Origin: Chitinophagales bacterium
GTDB lineage: Bacteria; Bacteroidota; Bacteroidia; Chitinophagales; CAIOSU01
Reading direction: 5' to 3'
NCBI GenBank assembly: GCA_018401955.1
Contig: JAGYJT010000021.1
Location: 1-56,364, forward strand
DNA: 56,364 nucleotides
Shown: positions 1 through 8,503 of the stretch, one piece after another
Position numbering within the stretch: position 1 is the first letter of the stretch
Layout: every line of letters starts with the position of its first letter
Notes under the pieces: model-generated
What the model saw: only the letters and a program-made list of their open reading frames with translations
The model's database searches: none
What the model was told of the DNA's origin: nothing
Translations under genes and position numbers: made by a program

Positions 1-624
1 TATCTCGCGGGCATGGGCGCTGATGTCCCATTCGTTATCCTGTACCAAATAGAGTATCGGCAACTGTTTCAAACCTGCAAACTGCAACGCTTCCGAAACT
101 TCGCCTTCGGTAACCGAAGCATCGCCCAAAGAACAAACCACTACAGGTTTGTGGGCCAGACTTTCATCTGCCAAACCTTGTTGTTCCTTGTACTTCACAC
201 CTTGCGCTACGCCCGTAGTGGGTATGGCCTGCATGCCCGTAGCCGAACTTTGGTGCGGTATTTTGGGCATATCGGCGCGGTTACTGCTCGGGTGGCTGTA
301 GTAGGTGCGGCCTCCGCTAAAGGGGTCATCTTTGCGGGCCAGCAACTGCAACATCAAATCGTAAGGTTTGTAGCCGATACCCAGCAACAAAGAGTCATCG
401 CGATAGTAGGGTGCCACAAAATCTTGCGGTAGTAATTGCAGTGCCAGCGCCAGTTGTATGGCCTCATGACCTTTACTAGTGGCATGCACGTATTTAGCAC
501 AAATATCCTTCCGCTCCTCGTATAGTTTCGCCATCTCACGGGCAGTTGCCATCAGGCTAAAAGCCTGCTTTAGCACGGCCACATCCACCTTCAAAGTTCG
601 TTCTTTTATGTTCGTATCAGCCAT
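1..624 (-). CDS. 2-oxoacid dehydrogenase E1, alpha part (partial, runs off left edge)
   Basis: The first 208 codons of a thiamine-diphosphate-dependent dehydrogenase E1 subunit, cut by the window edge. The start is the ATG at 622-624 (MADTNIKERT). The reading is uninterrupted and contains HATSKGHEAIQ, APYYRDDSLLLGIG and the cofactor region CSLGDASVTEGEVSEAL followed by LVQDNEWDISAH. These are typical of the alpha part of branched-chain 2-oxoacid (2-oxoisovalerate) dehydrogenase E1. In Bacteroidota this alpha part is commonly fused to the beta part in one chain of about 650-700 residues; whether that holds here cannot be seen. The expected role is oxidative decarboxylation of a 2-oxoacid and transfer of the acyl group to the lipoyl domain of E2 in the cytoplasm. 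The substrate is inferred, so the E1 assignment is firmer than the choice of 2-oxoisovalerate. Confidence 0.85.
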   Translation of the reverse strand, partial: MADTNIKERTLKVDVAVLKQAFSLMATAREMAKLYEERKDICAKYVHATSKGHEAIQLALALQLLPQDFVAPYYRDDSLLLGIGYKPYDLMLQLLARKDDPFSGGRTYYSHPSSNRADMPKIPHQSSATGMQAIPTTGVAQGVKYKEQQGLADESLAHKPVVVCSLGDASVTEGEVSEALQFAGLKQLPILYLVQDNEWDISAHAREI

Positions 625-756
625 CACGGGTTCCTGTTTTGGGCTGGTTAAGATACGAAAAAATGGGTTACCAGTTCCAGGTTACCAGTGGCGGGTTAGG
701 TTGTAAAATAGCTGACTTGTCCTTCTCTCTTGCCTTATTGGTTGGTAGCAAATGGG

Positions 757-764
757 TATATTTG
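757..764 (+). promoter_or_regulatory. Candidate -7 box (TATATTTG) before rhuM
   Basis: TATATTTG fits the Bacteroidota -7 consensus TAnnTTTG and lies 17 bases before the ATG at 782. If used, transcription would start near 771, downstream of the alternative ATG at 752, which decides for the 782 start. No well-spaced TTG -33 box is evident (TTG at 738 gives a spacer of 16 bases), so the call is tentative. Confidence 0.35.
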
Positions 765-781
765 TTATGCAACTTACATGT

Positions 782-1792
782 ATGAAGGAGGAAAGCAACA
801 TAATAATTTACAACACCGATGACGGTAAAACATCTGTGGCTCTATACGCCAAAGATGGTAACGTTTGGATGAATCAAAGTCAATTGGCCGAACTTTTTGA
901 CACCTCTATACCAAATGTTAGTATGCACATATCTAACATTCTAGAAGAGAATGAGTTACAAGCGAATTCAGTTATTAAGGATTACTTAACAACTGCCAGT
1001 GATGGTAAAGAATACCAAGTTGCCTTCTATAGCTTAGATATGATTCTCGCTATTGGATTTAGGGTGCGTAGCAAACGGGGAACCCAGTTTAGGAAATGGG
1101 CTAACCGCTCGCTAAAGGATTATATGATTAAGGGGTTTGTAATGGATGATACCCGTCTAAAAAACCCAGATGGCCGAGCCGATTATTTTGATGAATTACT
1201 TGCGCGGATTAGGGATATCCGTTCCTCAGAAAAGCGGTTTTATCAAAAAGTACGCGACCTTTTTGCACTAAGTAGCGATTATGATGGCAGCGACAAGGCT
1301 ACGCAAATGTTTTTCGCTGAAACCCAAAACAAAATACTAAATGCAATTATTGGCCAAACAGCTGCCGAAATTGTAATAACACGTGCTAATGCTAGTAAAC
1401 CTAACATGGCATTAACCAGCTGGTTGGGAAAGGTAGTGAGAAAGCAAGATATTTACATTGCCAAAAATTACCTTACCGAAGATGAAATAGATAGCCTAAA
1501 CCGTTTTGTTATGGTGTTTCTAGAGACCGCTGAACTAAGAGCCAAGGGTAGAAAAGATATAACCATTAAGTTTTGGCGAGAAAACATTGACCGGATACTA
1601 GAGCTTAATGATAAAAAGATTCTAGAAGGAAGCGGTAAAATAAGCAAAGCTCAAATGGAGGCTCATGTGGATATGGTTTATGAAAAATTTAACACCACAA
1701 GGAAAACACTTGACGCAATCAGAGCAGACCAAGAAGATGAGGCGGAGCTAAAGCAACTAGAGGAAAACCTAAAAAGTAGGAGACCTAGTTAG
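782..1792 (+). CDS. rhuM: RhuM family protein
   Basis: A 336-residue protein starting MKEESNIIIY. It matches the RhuM family (named for a Salmonella pathogenicity-island ORF; Pfam Virulence_RhuM) over its whole length. Family-typical stretches are VWMNQSQLAELFDTSIPNVS, the region around FYSLDMILAIGFRVRSKRG, FRKWANRSLKDYMIKGF, and in the C-terminal half VRKQDIYIAKNYLTEDEI and LNRFVMVFLETAELRA. The N-terminal part looks like a winged-helix DNA-binding unit shared with phage antirepressor-type proteins. The biochemical function is not established. An ATG 30 bases upstream (752) is in frame but precedes a candidate -7 box, so 782 is preferred. The gene stands alone between the dehydrogenase and a TonB receptor, with no restriction or prophage genes beside it, which suggests a solitary transferred gene. 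Confidence 0.85.
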   Translation: MKEESNIIIYNTDDGKTSVALYAKDGNVWMNQSQLAELFDTSIPNVSMHISNILEENELQANSVIKDYLTTASDGKEYQVAFYSLDMILAIGFRVRSKRGTQFRKWANRSLKDYMIKGFVMDDTRLKNPDGRADYFDELLARIRDIRSSEKRFYQKVRDLFALSSDYDGSDKATQMFFAETQNKILNAIIGQTAAEIVITRANASKPNMALTSWLGKVVRKQDIYIAKNYLTEDEIDSLNRFVMVFLETAELRAKGRKDITIKFWRENIDRILELNDKKILEGSGKISKAQMEAHVDMVYEKFNTTRKTLDAIRADQEDEAELKQLEENLKSRRPS

Positions 1793-1847
1793 AAGTAAGC
1801 TATTTATCCAAACCCCATCTTCAAACCTTTAAACCAAAACAAGCCAT

Positions 1848-4232
1848 CTACAACTCAATAACAATACCAATAGATGGCAGTATCAAACCATCCTCGTTGG
1901 GTATGGTTTTCATTTGGTAGCGGGTAGGGTCGTTGGGGTCAACTATCAGGTTGCCGCTATCGTCGCGCGCGGCTATTAGTGTTGGATTGAGCTGCGCGGC
2001 GCTGTTGGCTATGTTCCTAATATCTAGGTATAGGTTAAGCGACCATTTTTTAAAGTACCAGCGCTTATCCACCCTCACATCCAACTGTTGGCCAAGTGGG
2101 TTTCTTCCTTCGTTCAGTTGGTTAAAATCCAAGAGTGCCTGGCCGTTAACATCCCACACGTTTATCAGTGATGAGGTAGCCGCATCAAAAGGTGTGAAAG
2201 GGTTGCCCGAAGCTAAGCCATAGCGCAAACCAATGTCCCAGTTTTTCTTAAATTTCTTGCCCAAAGCTATACTAAATACATGGCGCCTATCCCAGCTACT
2301 GTAGCTGTATTCACCATTTTTATCGGTAAACTCGCTAATAGCAAAAGTATAAGAAGCTATGCCGAAGAACCCTTTAAACAATTTTTGCTGTACCGATACC
2401 TCAAAGCCATACGCCCGCCCATCAGAGTTACTGTTGGCAGGTGCATCGCCCACCACACCATAGTCGGCGCCCAAGTTGGCCAGCGATATACTGTCATCCA
2501 GCAGAAACGGGTAGTTGTCGTATAGCTTCAAAAAAGCCTCAATACTCACTTTGGTATTGCTTTGGGTGGTATAGTCGGTACCGACTACAAACTGCGTGTT
2601 GCCTATGTAGTTAAGCGTGTTTTGGTTGGTCAAGGTACCTTGCGCATCGCGGTAGCTGAGGGTAGTGTTGGGCGGCAGCTGGTAGTAACGGCCCGTATTG
2701 AAGTTGATGTTCCAGCCGGGCAATAAGGTGTATGATGCCGAGAACCGCGGCGAAAGCTGCCTAAGCGGATTGGCCATGCGGCTGTTGTAGCTGTTTATAT
2801 CGGTGCGCAAACCAAGCGACAACGACAACCGGTTATTAAAAAAGCTACGGCTAGCTTGCCCAAACATAGCCCCCTTATGCTGATTGATGCTAGAATTATA
2901 GGATACCTGTATCTCTCCTCCTTCAGTGGGCACTACGGCGGTACTGTTTATCTCATATTGGGCAAACTCATAGCCCGCACCAAAATTGAGCTTAAAGCCC
3001 CCCACCAGCATATTGTGCTCGTAGCGCAGTTTGTTCTCGCTGTCGTTGCTCGTTAATCTAAACAGCAAGGCATCGGGGTTATCGTTCTGGTTGTCGCGGT
3101 ACTTAAAGTTATCGTTGTTCTGCTGGGTTCGGCTGGCTACCAATATGTAGTTGCCCTTGTCGGTAAACTTGCGGTAGCGCGCACCCACAGTATAGTTCCA
3201 TTGGTTAAAGTATGGTAAAAAACCTAGCAGGTACTGTTGGTCTTCGGTTTCGTTGGCATCTAGGTTCAACTTAAATTTATCATAAGCGCCGATGCCCAGC
3301 ACTATCAACTCGCTTTTATTCTTAAAGCTGGTTTTTATCTTAAACTGGGCATCGTTGTACAATGGCAAAAACGGCAATGCCAACACCTTAAACAACAACT
3401 GCTGATAACTGCGGCGGTATGAGGCAATGAATGTGGTGTTGTTCTTCTTTTTGCTAAATGGCCCCTCTAGCGACAAGCCCGCCTCGGTAGCACCCAAAGT
3501 AAAGCGGCTGGCAATACGGTCGTTGCGGCCTTCTTTAAAACCAAACTCCATAATGCTGCTAAGGGTATTGCCGCGGTTAGCTGGGAAAGCACCCGAATAG
3601 AAATCAACTTCCTTAATGAAATCTACATTGATAAAACCATTGCTACCGCCCGAAGCCCCTTGGGTACTAAAGTGGTTGATGCTCGGTATCTCGATGCCGT
3701 CGATAAAAAATCGGTTCTCGTTGGGGCTGCCGCCACGCACAATAATGTCATTACGGAACGATACGCCTGTTGACACGCCCGGCAAAGATTGTATAACCCT
3801 GCTTATGTCTCTATTACCACCAGGGTAACGCTCAATTTCGTTGGCACTTACCGTCTTAACCGAAAGTGGGCTTTCAGCGGTTTTGGTGTAAGGGCTCTCC
3901 TTAATCACTACCTCTTCCAACGACTCCGACGATTGAACCAACGCAATGTTCAATTGGGTTTTTTTGTTGGCATACGCCTGAATTTCGAACAAGGTTTTGG
4001 TTTGATAGCCCAAAAACGACACCTGCAAATTATACAAGCCCGGCTCAAGATTAGCTAAAGTGTAATTACCATCAATATCAGTAATAGTGCCGGTAGTGGT
4101 GTTTTGGATGATAATGTTGGCAAACGGGATGGGCTCATTGGTGAGCTCATCAGTAACTTTGCCAGTAATGGTGCCCTGTGCCCATGCACCCAAATACATC
4201 AACAATAGACCAATTACGAGTATGCTTCTCAT
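1848..4232 (-). CDS. TonB-dependent outer-membrane receptor with carboxypeptidase-regulatory-like domain
   Basis: 794 residues. An N-terminal signal peptide ends near AWAQ (residues 1-19). A carboxypeptidase-regulatory-like beta-sandwich follows (about 20-105: GKVTDELTNEPIPFANI, DIDGNYTLANLEPGLY). Next come a TonB plug (about 115-230: SRVIQSLPGVSTGVSFRNDI, VRGGSPNENRFFIDGIEIP) and an outer-membrane beta-barrel ending in a hydrophobic last strand (LPSIGIVIEL). Such receptors import siderophores, vitamins or oligomers using TonB/ExbBD energy. No SusD partner is adjacent, so it is not an obvious polysaccharide-utilisation pair and the substrate is unknown. It is transcribed alone, and the 280 bp upstream contain a dispersed palindromic repeat. 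Confidence 0.9.
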   Translation of the reverse strand: MRSILVIGLLLMYLGAWAQGTITGKVTDELTNEPIPFANIIIQNTTTGTITDIDGNYTLANLEPGLYNLQVSFLGYQTKTLFEIQAYANKKTQLNIALVQSSESLEEVVIKESPYTKTAESPLSVKTVSANEIERYPGGNRDISRVIQSLPGVSTGVSFRNDIIVRGGSPNENRFFIDGIEIPSINHFSTQGASGGSNGFINVDFIKEVDFYSGAFPANRGNTLSSIMEFGFKEGRNDRIASRFTLGATEAGLSLEGPFSKKKNNTTFIASYRRSYQQLLFKVLALPFLPLYNDAQFKIKTSFKNKSELIVLGIGAYDKFKLNLDANETEDQQYLLGFLPYFNQWNYTVGARYRKFTDKGNYILVASRTQQNNDNFKYRDNQNDNPDALLFRLTSNDSENKLRYEHNMLVGGFKLNFGAGYEFAQYEINSTAVVPTEGGEIQVSYNSSINQHKGAMFGQASRSFFNNRLSLSLGLRTDINSYNSRMANPLRQLSPRFSASYTLLPGWNINFNTGRYYQLPPNTTLSYRDAQGTLTNQNTLNYIGNTQFVVGTDYTTQSNTKVSIEAFLKLYDNYPFLLDDSISLANLGADYGVVGDAPANSNSDGRAYGFEVSVQQKLFKGFFGIASYTFAISEFTDKNGEYSYSSWDRRHVFSIALGKKFKKNWDIGLRYGLASGNPFTPFDAATSSLINVWDVNGQALLDFNQLNEGRNPLGQQLDVRVDKRWYFKKWSLNLYLDIRNIANSAAQLNPTLIAARDDSGNLIVDPNDPTRYQMKTIPNEDGLILPSIGIVIEL

Positions 4233-4391
4233 GATATTAATTGATAGGCAGGTGTAACAAGGATGCGGTCACTTTGTTTATTTAACAATATAAACTTACC
4301 ACAAAAAGCCATATTTCCCTGTAATTTGTCTATCAAGTAAGCCCTTAAGTTTTTTTGCCGGCAATTACGGCATAATTTTGGTTGGAAGTTA

Positions 4392-4493
4392 GAACCTCGA
4401 TTTTGCTTGATTATCATGATTTGAAAAGGATTTTGTACATAATGCGGTAAAATCCTTTCCCAATCTATTTAATCCGTTTTCCAATCAAGGTTC
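4392..4493. repeat. Dispersed palindromic repeat, family B copy 1
   Basis: A roughly 100-bp imperfect palindrome bounded by GAACCTCGATT and AATCAAGGTTC, with an inner inverted pair GAAAAGGATTTT / AAAATCCTTTCCC around TACATAATGCGGT. Related copies occur at 31478-31551 and 38963-39050. It fills most of the space between the TonB receptor and the L,D-transpeptidase. Confidence 0.75.
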
Positions 4494-4513
4494 TTACCAA
4501 TAACACGACTATT

Positions 4514-5152
4514 ATGAAAAACACAATACTATACATATTTCCTACCTTGCTTTTGCTTTCGGTGTTACTGGCATGGACGGCGGTACCAACCAACGATATA
4601 ATGCAGCAGCCACTTACCCAACAATACCTTACCCGACTAAAAAAGGACTTTAACTACCAGCCCGAGCAATTGCTAGTATTGGTGAGCGCGGCCAAGCAAG
4701 AGTTGTACTTAGTACAAAACGGCAAGGTAACTGCTACCTATAAAGTATCTACCAGCAAAAAGGGCATTGGTAGCAAAGCCGGTAGCGACAAAACCCCACC
4801 GGGCATACACCGCATTAAAGAAAAGTTTGGCGAAGGGGCGAAGGTTGGTTCTATATTCAAAGGCCGCGCCTACATTGGCCGCGAGGCGGAAATTATTACC
4901 GAACCCATTAGTGTAAACAGCGATGACGTAACCACCCGTATTTTATGGCTGGAAGGATTAGAGCCTGGCGTAAACAAGGGCGAGGGCATGGACAGTTACA
5001 AGCGGTACATATACATTCATGGCACACCCGAAGAGGGGTTGATTGGCCAGCCTGCCTCGCACGGCTGCATACGGATGTTGAATAAAGAAGTGATAGAGGT
5101 GTTTAACAAGCTACCAATTGGTACGTTGGTGGTGGTGTTAAATGACCTTTGA
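4514..5152 (+). CDS. L,D-transpeptidase (YkuD domain), exported
   Basis: 212 residues. A hydrophobic N-terminal segment (residues 5-22) exports or anchors the protein. The YkuD catalytic domain spans about residues 52-210, with the conserved His169 in YIYIHGTPEEG and the nucleophile Cys185 in SHGCIRM. It opens with VLVSAAKQELYLVQNGK, the usual first strands of the fold. Enzymes of this family cut the donor tetrapeptide stem at L-Lys/mDAP-D-Ala and form 3-3 cross-links or attach proteins to peptidoglycan in the periplasm. All catalytic residues are present and the length is normal for a single-domain member. The gene is monocistronic, flanked by two repeat-rich intergenic stretches. Confidence 0.92.
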   Translation: MKNTILYIFPTLLLLSVLLAWTAVPTNDIMQQPLTQQYLTRLKKDFNYQPEQLLVLVSAAKQELYLVQNGKVTATYKVSTSKKGIGSKAGSDKTPPGIHRIKEKFGEGAKVGSIFKGRAYIGREAEIITEPISVNSDDVTTRILWLEGLEPGVNKGEGMDSYKRYIYIHGTPEEGLIGQPASHGCIRMLNKEVIEVFNKLPIGTLVVVLNDL

Positions 5153-5204
5153 TTTTTGAGGAACAATGTATTATGGAAATTGGCTGTAATTAAATATAGC
5201 ATCA

Positions 5205-5375
5205 TAAGCCCTTACAGGACTATAGGTTGGTAGCAAACAATTTTTACCGCTTTCCATAGTCCTGTAGGGACATTACTACATTATGCGGGTATCATCCCTA
5301 CGGGATTTGTGGGTTGTGGGTTCGTTTTTATCTACCAACATATCATCCCCAAGGGGATTTGTCATATTTTGAACA
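5205..5375. repeat. Cluster of short intergenic palindromes
   Basis: Three or four related units: AGGACTATAGG near 5217, AGTCCTGTAGGGAC near 5260, ATCCCTACGGGAT near 5308, and ATCCCCAAGGGGAT near 5345. Each is a short inverted repeat of the CCTACGGG / CCCCAAGGGG type. Similar units recur around 13785-13840 and 30390-30455. No coding potential is seen. Confidence 0.55.
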
Positions 5376-5403
5376 CTAGAAATTTTATCACAGAAACAAG
5401 GTT

Positions 5404-5598
5404 ATGACTAACGTGGGATACATCATTGACGAAAAAGGAAAGAAAACTGCTGTAGTTGTTCCTGTGAAGCAATACAAAGAGCTTTTATTAGCTGCGGAAG
5501 AACTGAAGGATATTATATTGTATTATAGGGTTAAAGCCAAGAATGAGCCTTCCATTAAGCTAACGGTTTACCTGAAACAACGCAAGGCAAGAAATTAA
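5404..5598 (+). CDS. Small antitoxin-like protein
   Basis: 64 residues beginning MTNVGYIIDEKGKKTAVVVP. The pattern of a short beta strand, then VPVKQYKELLLAAEELKDI, is typical of the N-terminal half of Phd/YefM-type and related small antitoxins, followed by a basic tail (YLKQRKARN). No toxin gene follows in the same direction. Its 3' end overlaps tail-to-tail by 4 bases with the ParE-like toxin on the other strand. It may be an orphan antitoxin or the leftover of another addiction module. Assignment rests on overall pattern only; DNA-binding has not been shown for this protein. Confidence 0.55.
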   Translation: MTNVGYIIDEKGKKTAVVVPVKQYKELLLAAEELKDIILYYRVKAKNEPSIKLTVYLKQRKARN

Positions 5599-5879
5599 GT
5601 TAGTTTACCCGCCCATATAAAACGACAGACTATAAATTCCTCGCCATCAATTTTATACGCAACAATCCAGCTGTCGTAAGGAAAACAGAGATATTTCCGA
5701 TTTGCTAAAAACTGATTCTGACATACTGAATGCTTAACTTCGGCTTTTGCTCTTCGGTTGATTTCCTGAAACACCTTTTCAAGCCATCTATCTCCAGCAC
5801 CTTCAGTGTTTTGATCTTCAACCCAGTTAGCTACAGAAAACAAAGCCTTAGTTGCCCTCTTTTTTAAGACAAGTCTCAT
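5595..5879 (-). CDS. ParE/RelE-superfamily toxin of a type II toxin-antitoxin module
   Basis: 94 residues. The pattern KRATKALFSVANWVEDQNTE (helical N-terminal part), then FLANRKYLCFPYDSWIVAYKI and EFIVCRFIWAGKL (C-terminal beta strands), fits the RelE/ParE toxin fold. ParE-type members inhibit gyrase and RelE-type members cleave mRNA on the ribosome; the sequence does not say which applies. The start codon overlaps the stop of the upstream 89-residue gene in an ATGA (5876-5879). The pair is therefore translationally coupled, antitoxin first, as usual for this kind of module. Confidence 0.72.
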   Translation of the reverse strand: MRLVLKKRATKALFSVANWVEDQNTEGAGDRWLEKVFQEINRRAKAEVKHSVCQNQFLANRKYLCFPYDSWIVAYKIDGEEFIVCRFIWAGKLT

Positions 5880-6145
5880 TTTTTGTTTCTACGATAAACG
5901 GCCAATTCTTCTTTCAACAAGCTCAAGGCGGTTTCTCCATCTATGCTCCCATAGTCAGGCAGTGAGAGCCACTCTTCTAATTGTTCTGCACTTACTGGCG
6001 CGCCTGGCAAAGCCATTTCTTCATCTGTTAAAGAAGGTGTCTTATGCACTTTTACTGCATTGGCCGGTGCTTGTAGATCTGCTATGTACTTAAGCAACTC
6101 TGCACCAATAGCTGAAGATGGATCTATTTCTACGATGTAACGCAT
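5876..6145 (-). CDS. Antitoxin partner of the ParE-like toxin
   Basis: 89 residues, MRYIVEIDPSSAIGAELLKY at the start, with an acidic middle section (LTDEEMALPGAPVSAEQLEE) and a basic C-terminal end (AVYRRNKK). It overlaps the toxin gene by 4 bases and precedes it, which is the main reason for the antitoxin call. Small proteins of this layout in Bacteroidota are annotated as antitoxins or addiction-module components. No classical ribbon-helix-helix or SpoVT/AbrB motif is obvious. The acidic central part would be the likely toxin-binding segment. Confidence 0.6.
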   Translation of the reverse strand: MRYIVEIDPSSAIGAELLKYIADLQAPANAVKVHKTPSLTDEEMALPGAPVSAEQLEEWLSLPDYGSIDGETALSLLKEELAVYRRNKK

Positions 6146-6177
6146 AGTATAAAGATAAATAAATGTCAGGTCACTTC

Positions 6178-7908
6178 CTACCCCACCCTAATATCCTTCG
6201 CGCTCAATTCAATGTTGATGTTGCCTTGCCACTCATTGGGTTCTAGGCAGTAGCAAATATCGAATTTACGTTTGGTGCTGCCTTTGCTGATTACTTGCTC
6301 ACCAAAGTAGCCCATATTGAAGCCGATACCTTTGGCTTCGCGTCTACCATCTTGTGTAAGGTGCAGTTTTAGATGCAGCTCTTTTACCACGCGGGTGCCG
6401 CCATAATCGTATACACCTTTGCTCATGAACACGGGTCGCATGTTCTCGGGGCCGAAGGGCGCAAACTGTTTAAGGATGTTGTAAAACTTATCGTTGATAT
6501 CGTTCAGCTCCAGTTCCGCATCAATGGTTACCTCAGGTATTAGCATTTCGGGCTGTATGCTGCTGCCTACCACCTCTTCAAATCGGTCACGAAAGGCTTC
6601 GTAGTTTTCGGGCAATAAGGTAAGCCCAGCGGCATATTTGTGGCCACCAAACTGCTCTAACAAATCACTGCACTTAATCAAAGCTTCGTGCACATCAAAG
6701 TCGCGCACCGAGCGTGCCGAGCCGGTTATTTTGCCATTAGACAAGGTAAGCACAATGGTAGGGCGATAGTAATGCTCCATCAGCCTTGAAGCCACAATAC
6801 CTACCACGCCCTTATGCCAATGCTCCTGCATTACCACGGTAGTGGTGCGCTTATCAAGCAAAGGGTCATCGCGCATTATTTCCAGCGCCTCGTTGGTCAT
6901 TTCCTTATCAGTTTGCTTACGGTTGGCGTTGCGGTTTTGCAACTCCTCCGCTCCGCTGTCAGAACCAATATCCGTATCGCTTATCAGCAGCTCCACTGCG
7001 GCTTTGGCATGACCCATACGGCCAGCAGCGTTTATACGCGGACCGATAATAAATACCAAATCGGTAATACTCAACTCCTTGTCAACGCCTGCTTGTTTCA
7101 ATAAACTGGCAACGCCTTTTCGTTTCTCTTGGGTGTTTATCAGCTCTAGCCCAAAATAAGCCAGCACGCGGTTTTCGCCAGTAATAGGCACTATATCGCT
7201 GGCAATGGAAATCACCACCAAATCCAACAAAGCGAATACAATCTCGTCTGGAATACTGTTGCGCTTCGCAAAGGCTTGCGCCAGCTTAAACCCGATGCCG
7301 CAACCGCTCAACTCCTTATATGGGTATTCACAATCGGGGCGCTTAGGGTCTAGCACCGCAACGGCATTGGGTATCTCTTCACCCACTAAGTGGTGATCGC
7401 AAATGATAAAGTCTACGCCTCGTTCGCGAGCATACGCCACCAAATCAACGCTCTTTATCCCACAATCAAGGGCAATGATGAGTTTAAAGTGGTTGTTGAT
7501 AGCATAATCAACGCCCATTTTGCTTACGCCATATCCTTCGGCATATCGATCGGGTATATAAAATTCCAAGCGCTCGTAAAAGTCCTTCAAAAAGGTGTAC
7601 ATCAACGCCACCGAGGTAGTGCCGTCCACGTCATAATCGCCGTATATCAATATCTTCTGGCCTTTTGCAATAGCAGTCTCAATGCGCTCAACGGCCTCGT
7701 TCATATCCTTCATCAAGAAGGGGTCGTGCAAATCATCTAAGCTTGGGCGGAAGAAAAGCTTAGCCTCCTCCAAGTTCGTAATGCCACGCTGCACCATCAA
7801 CCGGCACAATACGGGGTGTATGTTCAGCTCCTTTTGCAGGGCCGTTACGGCAGCTTCGTCGGTTTCTCGGTAGGTCCAGCGCTTGGCTTGTGCGGGTGCA
7901 ACTTGCAT
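6178..7908 (-). CDS. recJ: Single-stranded-DNA-specific exonuclease RecJ
   Basis: 576 residues, a normal length for RecJ. DHH phosphoesterase motifs are in order: IYGDYDVDGTTS (Asp91, Asp93, Asp95), ALDCGIKS (Asp148), ICDHHLVG (171-173 DHH) and LDPKRPDCEYP. The DHHA1 signature GPRINAAGRMGHA follows, with GSARSVRDFDVHEAL and FGGHKYAAGLTL in the C-terminal half, then the OB-fold tail. RecJ degrades single-stranded DNA 5' to 3' with Mn/Mg and serves RecF-pathway recombination, mismatch repair and base-excision repair in the cytoplasm. It is a single gene here. The two genes downstream are membrane proteins and unrelated to repair. Confidence 0.95.
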   Translation of the reverse strand: MQVAPAQAKRWTYRETDEAAVTALQKELNIHPVLCRLMVQRGITNLEEAKLFFRPSLDDLHDPFLMKDMNEAVERIETAIAKGQKILIYGDYDVDGTTSVALMYTFLKDFYERLEFYIPDRYAEGYGVSKMGVDYAINNHFKLIIALDCGIKSVDLVAYARERGVDFIICDHHLVGEEIPNAVAVLDPKRPDCEYPYKELSGCGIGFKLAQAFAKRNSIPDEIVFALLDLVVISIASDIVPITGENRVLAYFGLELINTQEKRKGVASLLKQAGVDKELSITDLVFIIGPRINAAGRMGHAKAAVELLISDTDIGSDSGAEELQNRNANRKQTDKEMTNEALEIMRDDPLLDKRTTTVVMQEHWHKGVVGIVASRLMEHYYRPTIVLTLSNGKITGSARSVRDFDVHEALIKCSDLLEQFGGHKYAAGLTLLPENYEAFRDRFEEVVGSSIQPEMLIPEVTIDAELELNDINDKFYNILKQFAPFGPENMRPVFMSKGVYDYGGTRVVKELHLKLHLTQDGRREAKGIGFNMGYFGEQVISKGSTKRKFDICYCLEPNEWQGNINIELSAKDIRVG

Positions 7909-7933
7909 GTTGCTAAGTTACGGAAATTAGCCC

Positions 7934-8470
7934 CTAGTTAACGATGAGGTGGTCATCAAAATAAACCTGGTCGCTAATCTGGTCATCAATAAGCTCTAGC
8001 AACTCTTTAGGCTTGCAGTTTAACTGTTCGGTATTGATAATAACGGCAGCATTATTAACCCGAAGTACTTTGCTGAGATACTTTTGCTGCTTACCGCTCG
8101 CCAACGCTTCTACCCTGCTGTTGTCATCTAGCGTGAGCATTAGCTGCAAGTAGCCGTTGTATTGCTTCAGTTTGCATTCAACTATTTCGTCCCATTTTAT
8201 CAACCCTACTTTAAGCGGGCTGGCTTGGTCTACCAACCCCTCATTGGTAATGATAAGGGCGGGCATTTTATTGGCAATTTGCTTTAAAGCCTTATAAACA
8301 ACTAAGCAGCATATGGCTACTGCTGCAACTAGGAGTAGGGTATACCAATGGTTAAACTGTGGGGCACGAATTTGAAAAACCAGACTGGTGAAAGTAACGT
8401 AAAACCCAATACCGCCAAGTATCATATTGAAATAATAAGGACGTTTGCGACGATGGATTTCAAGATGCAT
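7934..8470 (-). CDS. Membrane protein resembling the STM3941 family, paralog A
   Basis: 178 residues. Two transmembrane helices lie near the N-terminus (about residues 14-33 and 43-63). A soluble domain with KMPALIITNEGLVDQASPLK and GLIKWDEIVECKLKQYNGYL follows. This layout resembles STM3941-like proteins, which carry a PH-like domain after two membrane helices; no function is known. The adjacent gene at 8504-9037 encodes a paralog with the same layout and the same opening (MHLEIHRRK against MHLKVPRRN). The pair arose by tandem duplication. Family placement is from pattern recognition and is moderately sure. Confidence 0.6.
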   Translation of the reverse strand: MHLEIHRRKRPYYFNMILGGIGFYVTFTSLVFQIRAPQFNHWYTLLLVAAVAICCLVVYKALKQIANKMPALIITNEGLVDQASPLKVGLIKWDEIVECKLKQYNGYLQLMLTLDDNSRVEALASGKQQKYLSKVLRVNNAAVIINTEQLNCKPKELLELIDDQISDQVYFDDHLIVN

Positions 8471-8503
8471 ATGTACCCCTTTTGCTTAAATAAGTTTAAA
8501 ACC

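Noticed and set aside
752..781. Longer start of the RhuM gene at ATG 752
   Set aside because: The extra ten residues overlap a TATATTTG -7 box; the 782 start gives the family-typical N-terminus.
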